The notes under the pieces are model-generated. The model saw only the letters and a list, made by a program, of their open reading frames with translations. It did no database searches and was not told the origin of the DNA. Positions 1-5,255 of a DNA stretch of 13,030 nucleotides are shown here, piece by piece. A program made the position numbers and the translations under genes. This DNA comes from Planctomycetes bacterium UBA1135 (GTDB lineage: Bacteria > Planctomycetota > UBA1135). The stretch spans positions 24,675 to 37,704 of the forward strand of contig DCAK01000077.1 in NCBI GenBank assembly GCA_002311925.1, given 5' to 3'. Every line of letters starts with the position of its first letter. The stretch's first letter is position 1.

Positions 1-87
1 ATCCTCCGAAGAAGGTCCTCCCTGAAGCAGGGCGAAGACAGCCAGGCTCGCCCCCAGAAGGACCCGCGTGACGCGCTTTCGGGTCAT
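1..87 (-). CDS. Exported or membrane-anchored protein, N-terminal fragment
   Basis: Only the first 29 codons lie in the window; the gene runs off the left edge. The visible residues have a basic N-terminus (MTRKRVTR) followed by a hydrophobic stretch (VLLGASLAVFALL), which is a Sec signal peptide or N-terminal anchor, so the product is exported or membrane-bound. The ATG at 85-87 is preceded directly by a purine-rich GGGGGAGGAG (88-97 on the opposite strand), one of the few good ribosome-binding sequences here. The start overlaps the stop of the upstream 61-residue gene as ATGA (84-87), so it is the fourth gene of a minus-strand operon. The function cannot be told from the fragment. Confidence 0.6.
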   Translation of the reverse strand, partial: MTRKRVTRVLLGASLAVFALLQGGPSSED

Positions 88-269
88 CTCCTCCCCCGCT
101 TGAAATGGCCCTTCCGGAAGGGGGCCCTGCCAATGTGCCCGCTTACCGATGGGTCCTCTCCAAAGGGGGTTCCAGGGGGAGATGCCGCGCTTCCCGGACT
201 CTTGCATTCTCTGGCGGCGGCGCCTGAAGGAAAGAGGAGGAGGGATGCAAGCAGGAGGAAAGTTCGCAT
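84..269 (-). CDS. Small exported basic peptide, 61 residues
   Basis: I do not recognise a family. The frame fills the apparent gap between the TPR-like gene and the next exported gene. Its ATG (267-269) overlaps the TAA of the TPR gene as TAATG, and its TGA (84-86) overlaps the ATG of the following gene as ATGA. The first ~23 residues form a classic Sec signal peptide: MRTF, then LLLASLLLFPS, then GAAA, with likely cleavage after the alanines. The mature part would be about 38 residues, Gly/Pro/Ser-rich, with one Cys (CKSPG) and a strongly basic tail (RKGHFKRGRR). The case rests on the overlaps and the signal peptide. A longer start for this frame, up to position 758, would run antiparallel to nothing but through the TPR gene in another frame and is not credible. 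There is no recognisable ribosome-binding site, so it probably relies on translational coupling to the TPR gene. Confidence 0.55.
   Translation of the reverse strand: MRTFLLLASLLLFPSGAAARECKSPGSAASPPGTPFGEDPSVSGHIGRAPFRKGHFKRGRR
109..122. repeat. 14-bp perfect palindrome, possible mRNA hairpin
   Basis: CCCTTCCGGAAGGG is self-complementary and flanked by GGCC on both sides (107-110 and 123-126). In the minus-strand transcript it lies in the 3' end of the 61-residue gene, about 22 nt before the ATG of the next gene and just before its GGGGGAGGAG sequence. It could modulate translation of that gene or stabilise the transcript. No U-run follows, so it is not a typical terminator. Confidence 0.35.
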
Positions 270-910
270 TAGTTTCGATTCAAGGAAGGGAGCACTTCCA
301 ATTGGTGGGAAAGGCCGTGCGTGCGCGCATAGCTGGTGAGATCGTGGAGGGCAATGGGGTCTTCCGGGGCGCAAAGGAATGCTTCCGTCGCCATTCCAAC
401 CGCGGCCTCGCCGTCCCCCTTCATTTCCTGAACGGCGGCAAGGTTTCTCAGCGCGCGGGAGCGGTGGCGGGGGTCGAAGCTTGAGTCCAAGGCCTCGCGC
501 AGGTGTTCCTCGGCGGGATTGGGTTCTCCCTTGCGGAGATGATTGGCGGCCAAGGTGATGCGGGCAAGAGGATTGGAGGGCAGGAGAAGGACCGAAGCGG
601 TGGCAAGCCGAAAAGGGTCGCTCCAGAAACCCTCCGGTCGATGAAGGGAGGCGTTCAAGGCATCGGAAAAGGAGGGTGGGAGATCCGCCGACAGGGCCTG
701 CCAAGCCCCGCGGGCTTCGCGCCATAGAGCCTGGGCTTTGCCGGTGGTGGTCTCGCAAGAAAAAGGAATCACGCGAGGGTCGGGGCTGTAGCGGAAGCCA
801 TCCCGCAAGCGAAGGCCGCGAGCGACGGACAAGTGGAGAAGGAGTTCCCCGAGATGCCAGGCGAGTTCTTCCCCGTAGGCCTCGAGCAGAATCTTGGAAG
901 TTCCCTTCAC
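269..910 (-). CDS. TPR-like hypothetical protein
   Basis: A 213-residue soluble protein with no signal peptide or membrane segment. The C-terminal half, about residues 100-205, has the helical periodicity and spacing of degenerate tetratricopeptide repeats. Examples are the stretch around NPLARITLAANHLRKGEP, then AEEHLREALDSSFDP, then SRALRNLAAVQEMKGDGEAA, then AFLCAPEDPIAL. The N-terminal half is helical (LLEAYGEELAWHLGELLLHL) and unrecognised. TPR folds mediate protein-protein contacts. The start overlaps the stop of the sigma-like gene by four bases (ATGA, 907-910), and its own TAA overlaps the next ATG. That suggests co-translation and perhaps physical partnership, for example as a regulator of the sigma-like protein, but this role is inference only. 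Confidence 0.7.
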   Translation of the reverse strand: MKGTSKILLEAYGEELAWHLGELLLHLSVARGLRLRDGFRYSPDPRVIPFSCETTTGKAQALWREARGAWQALSADLPPSFSDALNASLHRPEGFWSDPFRLATASVLLLPSNPLARITLAANHLRKGEPNPAEEHLREALDSSFDPRHRSRALRNLAAVQEMKGDGEAAVGMATEAFLCAPEDPIALHDLTSYARTHGLSHQLEVLPSLNRN

Positions 911-1551
911 TTGCGGACCCCCGCCTTGGCAGAGGAATGAAGGGCTGGATGTTCGTTCTTCAATTCCTCCGGGTTTTGCCAGCCCTCCGGCAGGCCTGAA
1001 GCCAGTGCCTCGGTTTCGAACGAATCCCAGGTGTCGAGGAGCAAATCCTTGGCTTCCGCCAAGGTGAGCCCGGTTTGCTGGGCGACCTCCACGGCGCTGA
1101 ATCTCTCGACCATGTAGAGAAACAAGGGGGTTCGCTGCTCCAGGGGGAGTTGATTGAAAGCCACCCTCAGGGATGCGGACGGTTCTCCCGACCCTCCGGA
1201 AGAGATGGCCAAGGGTTTCGAGGCATCGGTCAGATCGCGAAGAACACGCGATTCGGTCCAGGCAAGGAAGGAGGAATAGGTGCGTTGAAGGGATTCCCTG
1301 CGGGTGACTTTGGCAAACACGCGGGCGAGGGCCGTTTCATTGGGGAAGACCAGGAAATGCCGTAATGAGGTGGTTTGCACCCCCCGCTCAATCCACGGCG
1401 CCAGTTGTTCGAACAATCTGCCCAAGTGAAAGCAGCGCTGCTCGGGCTCGACCGACAAGAATTCCCTGAACGCGGCGCGGGTTTGGGCCCAATCCATGGA
1501 AAGACCCCGCGGGGAATGGGATAGGCTGGGCAAGACGGGGGTGGTGGACAT
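907..1551 (-). CDS. Degenerate sigma-70 (ECF)-like protein
   Basis: A 214-residue protein. About residues 131-180 align by eye to sigma region 4: FNQLPLEQRTPLFLYMVERF, then SAVEVAQQTGLTLAEAKDLL. This matches the usual LPxxqRxxlxLxxxegxSxxEIAxxxGxxxxxvkxxL pattern. About residues 45-110 resemble region 2: LAPWIERGV, ETALARVFAKV, then SFLAWTESRVLRDL. An 18-residue Gly/Ser/Pro linker joins them. However, the recognition helix (LAEAKDLLLDTWDSFE) is acidic where functional ECF factors are basic, so DNA binding is doubtful. The start is uncertain: ATG at 1551, or an internal ATG at 1497 giving MDWAQTRAAF, which better resembles family N-termini; neither has a strong ribosome-binding site. It is the first gene of the minus-strand overlapping operon and divergent from queG. 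It could be a diverged or non-canonical sigma factor. Confidence 0.6.
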   Translation of the reverse strand: MSTTPVLPSLSHSPRGLSMDWAQTRAAFREFLSVEPEQRCFHLGRLFEQLAPWIERGVQTTSLRHFLVFPNETALARVFAKVTRRESLQRTYSSFLAWTESRVLRDLTDASKPLAISSGGSGEPSASLRVAFNQLPLEQRTPLFLYMVERFSAVEVAQQTGLTLAEAKDLLLDTWDSFETEALASGLPEGWQNPEELKNEHPALHSSAKAGVRK

Positions 1552-1612
1552 GAAGGGGTTTCACTTACCACCGAATTTCGACCCCCCTGGTGACACAAAA
1601 TCCTGAAGAAAT
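1552..1612. promoter_or_regulatory. Divergent intergenic region, sigma-like operon / queG
   Basis: These 61 bp separate two divergent genes and must hold or overlap both promoters if the genes are transcribed locally. I see no convincing -35/-10 pair on either strand. A small palindrome, CGAATTTCG, sits at 1572-1580. The boundary is inferred from gene layout only. Confidence 0.3.
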
Positions 1613-2713
1613 TTGATTTCTTCCCTCGCATCCGAGGTCGGCCTCGAACTCAAAGCCGTCATCAGGGCCCGGCCCCTGGAAAAAAAGGTGTTGGACCGGC
1701 TGGATTCCTGGCTTGGCGAAGGGAGGGCGGGAGAAATGGATTGGCTCGAAAAGGGTCGCCCGGTCATGGCGGATTTGCGGGACTGGAAGCCCTGGGTGAA
1801 ATCGGCCGCTCTCTTTTCCCTCCCGTTCCATCGGCCCGGAGGTGGATTTCTCGGCGGCGGCCGGGTGGCCCGCTACGCACTGGGCAAGGACTACCACCAT
1901 GTGATGGGCCGCAAGCTGGAAAAGCTGGGCAAGCGATTGAGAGCCGAAGGGGAAGTCGAGGCTTTCCGTGGAGCGGTGGACGCGGCCCCCGTCCTGGAAA
2001 AGGAATGGGCCCTGAGAGGTGGTCTGGGATTCCGCGGGAAGAACACCCTCCTTCTCGACCCCGAAAACGGTCCATGGACCTTTCTGGGCGAATTGCTGGT
2101 GGACGCCCAATGGCAGGAATGGATTCCTGAGCGAGACTTTGGAAAGGGGTGTGGGGGATGCACGAAGTGTCTGGACGCCTGCCCCACCGGCGCCCTCGAC
2201 GACCCCTGGTCGCTCGAACCCCGTAAATGCATTTCCTACTGGACCATCGAGGCCAAGGGCCCGGTCCCACGGGAGCTGCGCGAATCTTTCGGTGATTGGG
2301 TATTCGGGTGCGACATCTGCTCTGAAGCCTGCCCCTTCGGTGCTGGAGCCGACAACTTTGAAGACGACTGGGGGACCCTTCCCGCATTGAAGACATGGTC
2401 TCTCGAGGACCTCCTGGCTGTTTCACCCCGGGACTTTTCAACAGCATTCGAGGGCAGTCCCATTCGGAGAGCAGGGTGGGAGGGCATGGCCCGCAACGCC
2501 TGCATCGCCTTGGGGAATCTGGGCCAGGGCGGGTCCACACTGAAAAGAACCTTGGAAAGCCACCCCAGCCCCCTGGTCAGGGGTCATGCGGCCTGGGCAT
2601 TGGGCCGTTTGGGCGAAAAAAATCCCCTGGAAAGGGCCTGGAAACGAGAAAAGGACCCTTTTCCCAGCCAGGAAATCGAGGAGACTCTCCACACCTTTTC
2701 AACGGTGATCTAG
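1613..2713 (+). CDS. queG: Epoxyqueuosine reductase QueG
   Basis: Catalyses the last step of queuosine synthesis, the cobalamin-dependent reduction of epoxyqueuosine to queuosine in tRNA, in the cytosol. The protein is 366 residues, normal for the family. Visible hallmarks are the catalytic-region motif VDAAPVLEKEWA with Asp123, followed by GGLGFRGKNTLLL (136-148). A first ferredoxin-like cluster has Cys180, 183, 186 and 190 (CGGCTKCLDACP), then RKCISYWTIE (Cys206). A second has Cys233, 236 and 240 (CDICSEACPF). A C-terminal HEAT-like repeat lies around 290-340. The start is taken as TTG at 1613: an in-frame stop lies at 1604-1606 and no ATG or GTG occurs before the conserved N-terminal region. 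The site before it (GAAGAA) is weak. Other queuosine genes are not seen nearby. Confidence 0.95.
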   Translation: MISSLASEVGLELKAVIRARPLEKKVLDRLDSWLGEGRAGEMDWLEKGRPVMADLRDWKPWVKSAALFSLPFHRPGGGFLGGGRVARYALGKDYHHVMGRKLEKLGKRLRAEGEVEAFRGAVDAAPVLEKEWALRGGLGFRGKNTLLLDPENGPWTFLGELLVDAQWQEWIPERDFGKGCGGCTKCLDACPTGALDDPWSLEPRKCISYWTIEAKGPVPRELRESFGDWVFGCDICSEACPFGAGADNFEDDWGTLPALKTWSLEDLLAVSPRDFSTAFEGSPIRRAGWEGMARNACIALGNLGQGGSTLKRTLESHPSPLVRGHAAWALGRLGEKNPLERAWKREKDPFPSQEIEETLHTFSTVI

Positions 2714-2907
2714 AGGTTTTTCACCCATTTGGCCGGGTTTTCCATGGGGTTGAGCAGTTTTTCCACACAATTTCCCCAATTTGCGAACTACTAAAAAAAC
2801 CATGTTTTATGCGGTTTTTATCCTTTTTTGCCCTCCGCGGCACCGATTCTCCGGTAATCTTGGCATGGCCGCCAGCGGTCTTCGTTCCCATCCCCCCATC
2901 CCCTCAA
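2714..2907. other. AT-tract-rich intergenic region with phased T/A runs
   Basis: A 194-bp gap between queG and the zinc-ribbon gene, much richer in A/T than its surroundings up to about 2830. Three copies of a TTTT(T/C)CA-type element start exactly 21 bp apart (2717, 2738, 2759). The third contains TTTTCCACA (2759-2767), which fits the relaxed DnaA-box pattern TTWTNCACA. Further A/T runs follow at 2769-2773, 2778-2782, 2793-2799, 2804-2808, 2815-2819 and 2824-2829. The spacing suggests intrinsically curved DNA. An in-frame upstream ATG for the next gene exists at 2809, but the sequence after it does not look like part of the zinc-ribbon family. From 2830 to 2907 I see nothing identifiable and no good promoter. 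Confidence 0.4.
2795..2829 (+). terminator. Terminator-like AT-rich hairpin after queG
   Basis: AAAAACC (2795-2801) can pair with GGTTTTT (2813-2819) across an 11-nt loop, and a run of six T follows at 2824-2829. The stem has only two G-C pairs, so stability would be low. It is about 80 bp after the queG stop. It may be a terminator or merely part of the AT-tract array. Confidence 0.3.
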
Positions 2908-3120
2908 ATGGAACCCAACGGCTTCTACCACGCGAAAAAGTACTGTCCCAAGTGCCATGACTACGTGCGGTTCCTCCAAAACCTGGAGGCTTCCTACTGC
3001 GTTGCCTGTGGCGCCAGGGTTCGACTTTTCAACGCCCAAGACAAAAGGGCCTTCGTTCGCGGCCTTGCCGCGGATCGAAAAAGGGCCTTTTCCCCCACCA
3101 AGAGAAAACGGGTTTCCTAG
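2908..3120 (+). CDS. Small zinc-ribbon protein
   Basis: A 70-residue protein with one treble-clef/zinc-ribbon-like site. Cys13 and Cys16 (KKYCPKC) pair with Cys31 and Cys34 (YCVACG) at the spacing expected to bind one zinc ion. The core (HDYVRFLQNLEASYCVACG, then VRLFN) resembles short conserved hypothetical proteins I recall from planctomycetes, acidobacteria and deltaproteobacteria. Their function is unknown to me; nucleic-acid or protein binding is the usual guess. The C-terminal ~20 residues are basic (DRKRAF, TKRKRVS). The ATG at 2908 is chosen because family-like sequence begins there; there is no Shine-Dalgarno sequence (the leader is C-rich). An in-frame ATG at 2809 would add 33 unrelated residues. 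It lies between queG and thiE on the same strand, possibly monocistronic. Confidence 0.7.
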   Translation: MEPNGFYHAKKYCPKCHDYVRFLQNLEASYCVACGARVRLFNAQDKRAFVRGLAADRKRAFSPTKRKRVS

Positions 3121-3152
3121 AGAGGGTCTGATTTCCTTCCCCTCAGCTTGAG

Positions 3153-3157
3153 GGAGG
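3153..3157 (+). promoter_or_regulatory. Candidate ribosome-binding site for thiE
   Basis: GGAGG at 3153-3157 is the only clear Shine-Dalgarno core ahead of thiE. It sits 25 nt before the TTG at 3183, too far, but 7 nt before an in-frame CTG at 3165. It therefore bears on which start codon thiE uses. Confidence 0.35.
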
Positions 3158-3182
3158 ACCCCTCCTGGAACACCCGTATCCT

Positions 3183-3797
3183 TTGCGGGTGAAAGCCCCC
3201 TTCCGGCTTTGCCTGGTACTGACCCGCGACGCATGTGTTCGCGATCCCCTCGAAGTCGCTGAGGCTGCGGTGGCCGGTGGAGTCGATTGCATCCAGATGC
3301 GGGAAAAGAACATGTCCTCCAGGAAACTCTTCGAGTGGGGAGAAATCCTGCTGCCCGTGTGCCGAAAGCTGGGAGTGCCGCTGGTCGTGAACGACCTTGC
3401 CGAGGTGGCGGTTGCCTTGGGGGCCGACGGCATCCATGTCGGCCAGGACGACATGCACCCCGAAGATGTCCGCACCCTCGTCGGTTCCGACATGTGGGTT
3501 GGCCTTTCCACCCACGACCTGGAACAAGCGGACGAAGCCGCCGAGGTCGGGGTGGATTACGCCGGCTTCGGTCCCGTGTTCGCCACCACCACCAAGAACG
3601 TAGGCACCGGCTTGGGCCCTGACTTCCTCGCCGCAGCGGTGGCGGTGGCCCGGGTCCCCCTGGTCGCCATCGGCGGCATCCTTCCTGAAAACGCCTGGAT
3701 GGTGAGAGACCAAGCTTCGCTCGCGGTGTCTTCAGGAATCTGCAGCGCGGAAGACCCCGAAGCTGCGGCTGCCGCGATTCTCGGCGACCCGGCCTGA
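3183..3797 (+). CDS. thiE: Thiamine-phosphate synthase ThiE
   Basis: Joins the pyrimidine (HMP-PP) and thiazole (THZ-P) moieties to form thiamine phosphate in the cytosol. The 204-residue TIM-barrel protein is of normal length. Family motifs occur in order: CIQMREKN (36-43, pyrophosphate and Mg binding), GVPLVVNDLAEVAVALGADG then IHVGQDD (64-90), VGLSTHDLEQADEA, DYAGFGPVFATTTK (125-138), and VPLVAIGGI (158-166). The start is uncertain. TTG at 3183 and GTG at 3189 both suit the family N-terminus, while an in-frame CTG at 3165 is the one correctly spaced from GGAGG. No ATG lies between the in-frame stop at 3129-3131 and the conserved region. No TPP riboswitch was recognised in the 62-bp gap upstream. 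It is convergent with the M20 peptidase gene, 13 bp apart. Confidence 0.93.
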   Translation: MRVKAPFRLCLVLTRDACVRDPLEVAEAAVAGGVDCIQMREKNMSSRKLFEWGEILLPVCRKLGVPLVVNDLAEVAVALGADGIHVGQDDMHPEDVRTLVGSDMWVGLSTHDLEQADEAAEVGVDYAGFGPVFATTTKNVGTGLGPDFLAAAVAVARVPLVAIGGILPENAWMVRDQASLAVSSGICSAEDPEAAAAAILGDPA

Positions 3798-3818
3798 ATC
3801 TTCAGCGGCGCTACCGGG
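3788..3818. terminator. Possible shared hairpin between convergent genes
   Basis: CCCGG (3788-3792) can pair with CCGGG (3814-3818), and inside it CTGAA (3794-3798) with TTCAG (3801-3805). It spans the stop codons of thiE and the convergent M20 gene, where a bidirectional terminator would be expected. There is no T-run on either side, so this is weak. Confidence 0.2.
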
Positions 3819-5217
3819 AAGCGTGCTCGTGGAGAACCCGGGCCACCGCCGAGGTCAGGCGGGTCGCGTAGGGAACATGGAGAAATTCGTTGGGGCCGTG
3901 GGCGTTGGCCTCCGGACCCAGGACCCCCGTGATAAGAAATTGGGCCTCGGGGAATTTCTCTCCCAGCATTGCCATGAAAGGAATGGTGCCGCCTTCCCCC
4001 ATCCAGGCCGCAGGCTTGCCCCAAGCTTCCTGGGAAGCCTTTTCAACGGCAGCCTCCAGCCAAGGGGCGAGTGGTGGGGCGCTCCATCCACCTGCCGGGT
4101 CTTCGGCATCGAAGGAAACCGACGCCCCCTGGGGGGGGTCGGTGGTGAGAACTTTTGAGATGGCCTCTGTCGCCGCGACAGTGTCCGCCGTTGGGGGCAG
4201 ACGAAAGCTGAGCTTGGCCTCGGTGGCGGGCCGCAGAACATTGCCGGCGTCTTCGATCGCGGGAATCCCGCCCACCCCGGTGATTTCCAGGGAAGGTTCC
4301 CAGGTTCGGGCAAGGATGAGCTTGGCCACATCTCCGGTGTGCGGAGTCGTGGCATCGGACCAAGGGAAGCGGGAATGGACCGTGTCGCCGAGAATTGCGG
4401 CGACCGCTTCGGCCTGCTCCCGCCTCTGTTGGGGAATTTCGGCGTGGCAAGCCATGACGGTGACGCGGCCGGTTTCCGGACACTCCACCCTGGAAATCAG
4501 TTGGCGAAGAATTCTGAAACTGCTGGGGACGATGCCGCCAGCATCTCCGGAATGGACCCCGTCACGGAGGACTTCAACCCGAAGGGTCCCGGCGGCCATC
4601 CCGCGAAGAGAAGTCGTTCCCCACATGCGTTCGTAATCGCCACAGCCTGAATCCAGGCAGACGACGAAGTCGACCTTGCCGATACGGTCGGCAAGGTGGT
4701 CGAGGTAGGCGGGAAGGTCGGGGCTGCCGCTTTCCTCCGACCCCTCGATGAGCACCACGGCCCGGGCATGGCGGCCGCCGTGTTCGCGGAGTGCGCGCAG
4801 AGCGGTCACGGCGGCGAAGGCTGAATACCCGTCGTCGGCCCCGCCCCGGCCGTAGAGCCGACCGTCCTCGAGGACCGGCTCCCAAGGCGCAAGCGGTTCA
4901 CGCCACCCCGTCATTTCGGGTTGCTTGTCAAGGTGGCCGTAGAGGAGGACGGTGTCGTCGCCCTCTCCATCCATCTCCATCAAGATGAGCGGTGTTCGGC
5001 CCGGAAGTCGAACGACTTCGATAACCAGTCCATCGGGCCCATTTGCGCGGCACCATGCCTCGACCAAGGCAACGGCGCTTTCGATGTGGCCGTGTTCCTC
5101 CCAGTCCGGGTCGAACATGGGCGACTTCGCCGGAATCCGGATGTATTCGGTGATGGCCGGAACGATGGATTCGTCCCACACTCCTTGGGAAAGTCGGGCG
5201 ATTGCATCCGGGTCCAT
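3811..5217 (-). CDS. M20 family metallopeptidase, carnosinase/CNDP-like dipeptidase
   Basis: A cytosolic two-zinc peptidase, 468 residues with start at 5217. Catalytic-domain motifs are GHLDKQP (His95 ligand, Asp97 catalytic), GRGGADDG (Asp128 bridging ligand), EGSEESGS (Glu161 general base, Glu162 ligand), CLDSG (Asp189 ligand) and NAHGPNEF (His440 ligand). The lid/dimerisation domain carries DGVHSGDAGG (His222), as in carnosinase-type enzymes. The order and spacing match the M20 dipeptidase branch that includes cytosolic nonspecific dipeptidase, so di- or short-peptide hydrolysis is likely. The frame is open upstream to an ATG at 5313, but that extension would run into the divergent gene; MDPDAIARL at 5217 is the sensible start. 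No signal peptide is visible. It lies divergent from a peptide symporter 38 bp away, pointing to hydrolysis of imported peptides. Exact substrates cannot be told. Confidence 0.92.
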   Translation of the reverse strand: MDPDAIARLSQGVWDESIVPAITEYIRIPAKSPMFDPDWEEHGHIESAVALVEAWCRANGPDGLVIEVVRLPGRTPLILMEMDGEGDDTVLLYGHLDKQPEMTGWREPLAPWEPVLEDGRLYGRGGADDGYSAFAAVTALRALREHGGRHARAVVLIEGSEESGSPDLPAYLDHLADRIGKVDFVVCLDSGCGDYERMWGTTSLRGMAAGTLRVEVLRDGVHSGDAGGIVPSSFRILRQLISRVECPETGRVTVMACHAEIPQQRREQAEAVAAILGDTVHSRFPWSDATTPHTGDVAKLILARTWEPSLEITGVGGIPAIEDAGNVLRPATEAKLSFRLPPTADTVAATEAISKVLTTDPPQGASVSFDAEDPAGGWSAPPLAPWLEAAVEKASQEAWGKPAAWMGEGGTIPFMAMLGEKFPEAQFLITGVLGPEANAHGPNEFLHVPYATRLTSAVARVLHEHASR

Positions 5218-5255
5218 GGAAAAAGGATAGGCACGCCCTGATACGGTGCCGCGCC
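5218..5255. promoter_or_regulatory. Short divergent intergenic region, peptidase / peptide symporter
   Basis: Only 38 bp separate the two divergent start codons, so the promoters must overlap each other or lie inside the opposing coding sequences. Such an arrangement favours co-regulation. No clear -35/-10 pair or operator palindrome was recognised, and neither gene has a Shine-Dalgarno sequence here. Confidence 0.3.

Noticed and set aside
84..758. A single 224-residue minus-strand protein covering this span
   Set aside because: Its upstream two thirds lie in another frame of the convincing TPR-like gene and are Arg/Pro/Ser-rich shadow sequence; only the last 61 codons, from the ATG at 269, look genuine.
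2714..2830. Chromosomal replication origin (AT-rich DNA with a DnaA-box-like TTTTCCACA)
   Set aside because: Only one element fits the DnaA pattern, the other two repeats match poorly, and neighbours (queG, zinc ribbon, thiE) are not the genes usually found at an origin.
2395..2907. Long N-terminal extension of the zinc-ribbon protein reading back through the end of queG
   Set aside because: The extension overlaps the well-supported C-terminal HEAT region of queG in a different frame and has no family-like content.
3121..3182. TPP riboswitch ahead of thiE
   Set aside because: The gap is only 62 bp and shows neither the conserved CTGAGA-type core nor the expected paired arms.
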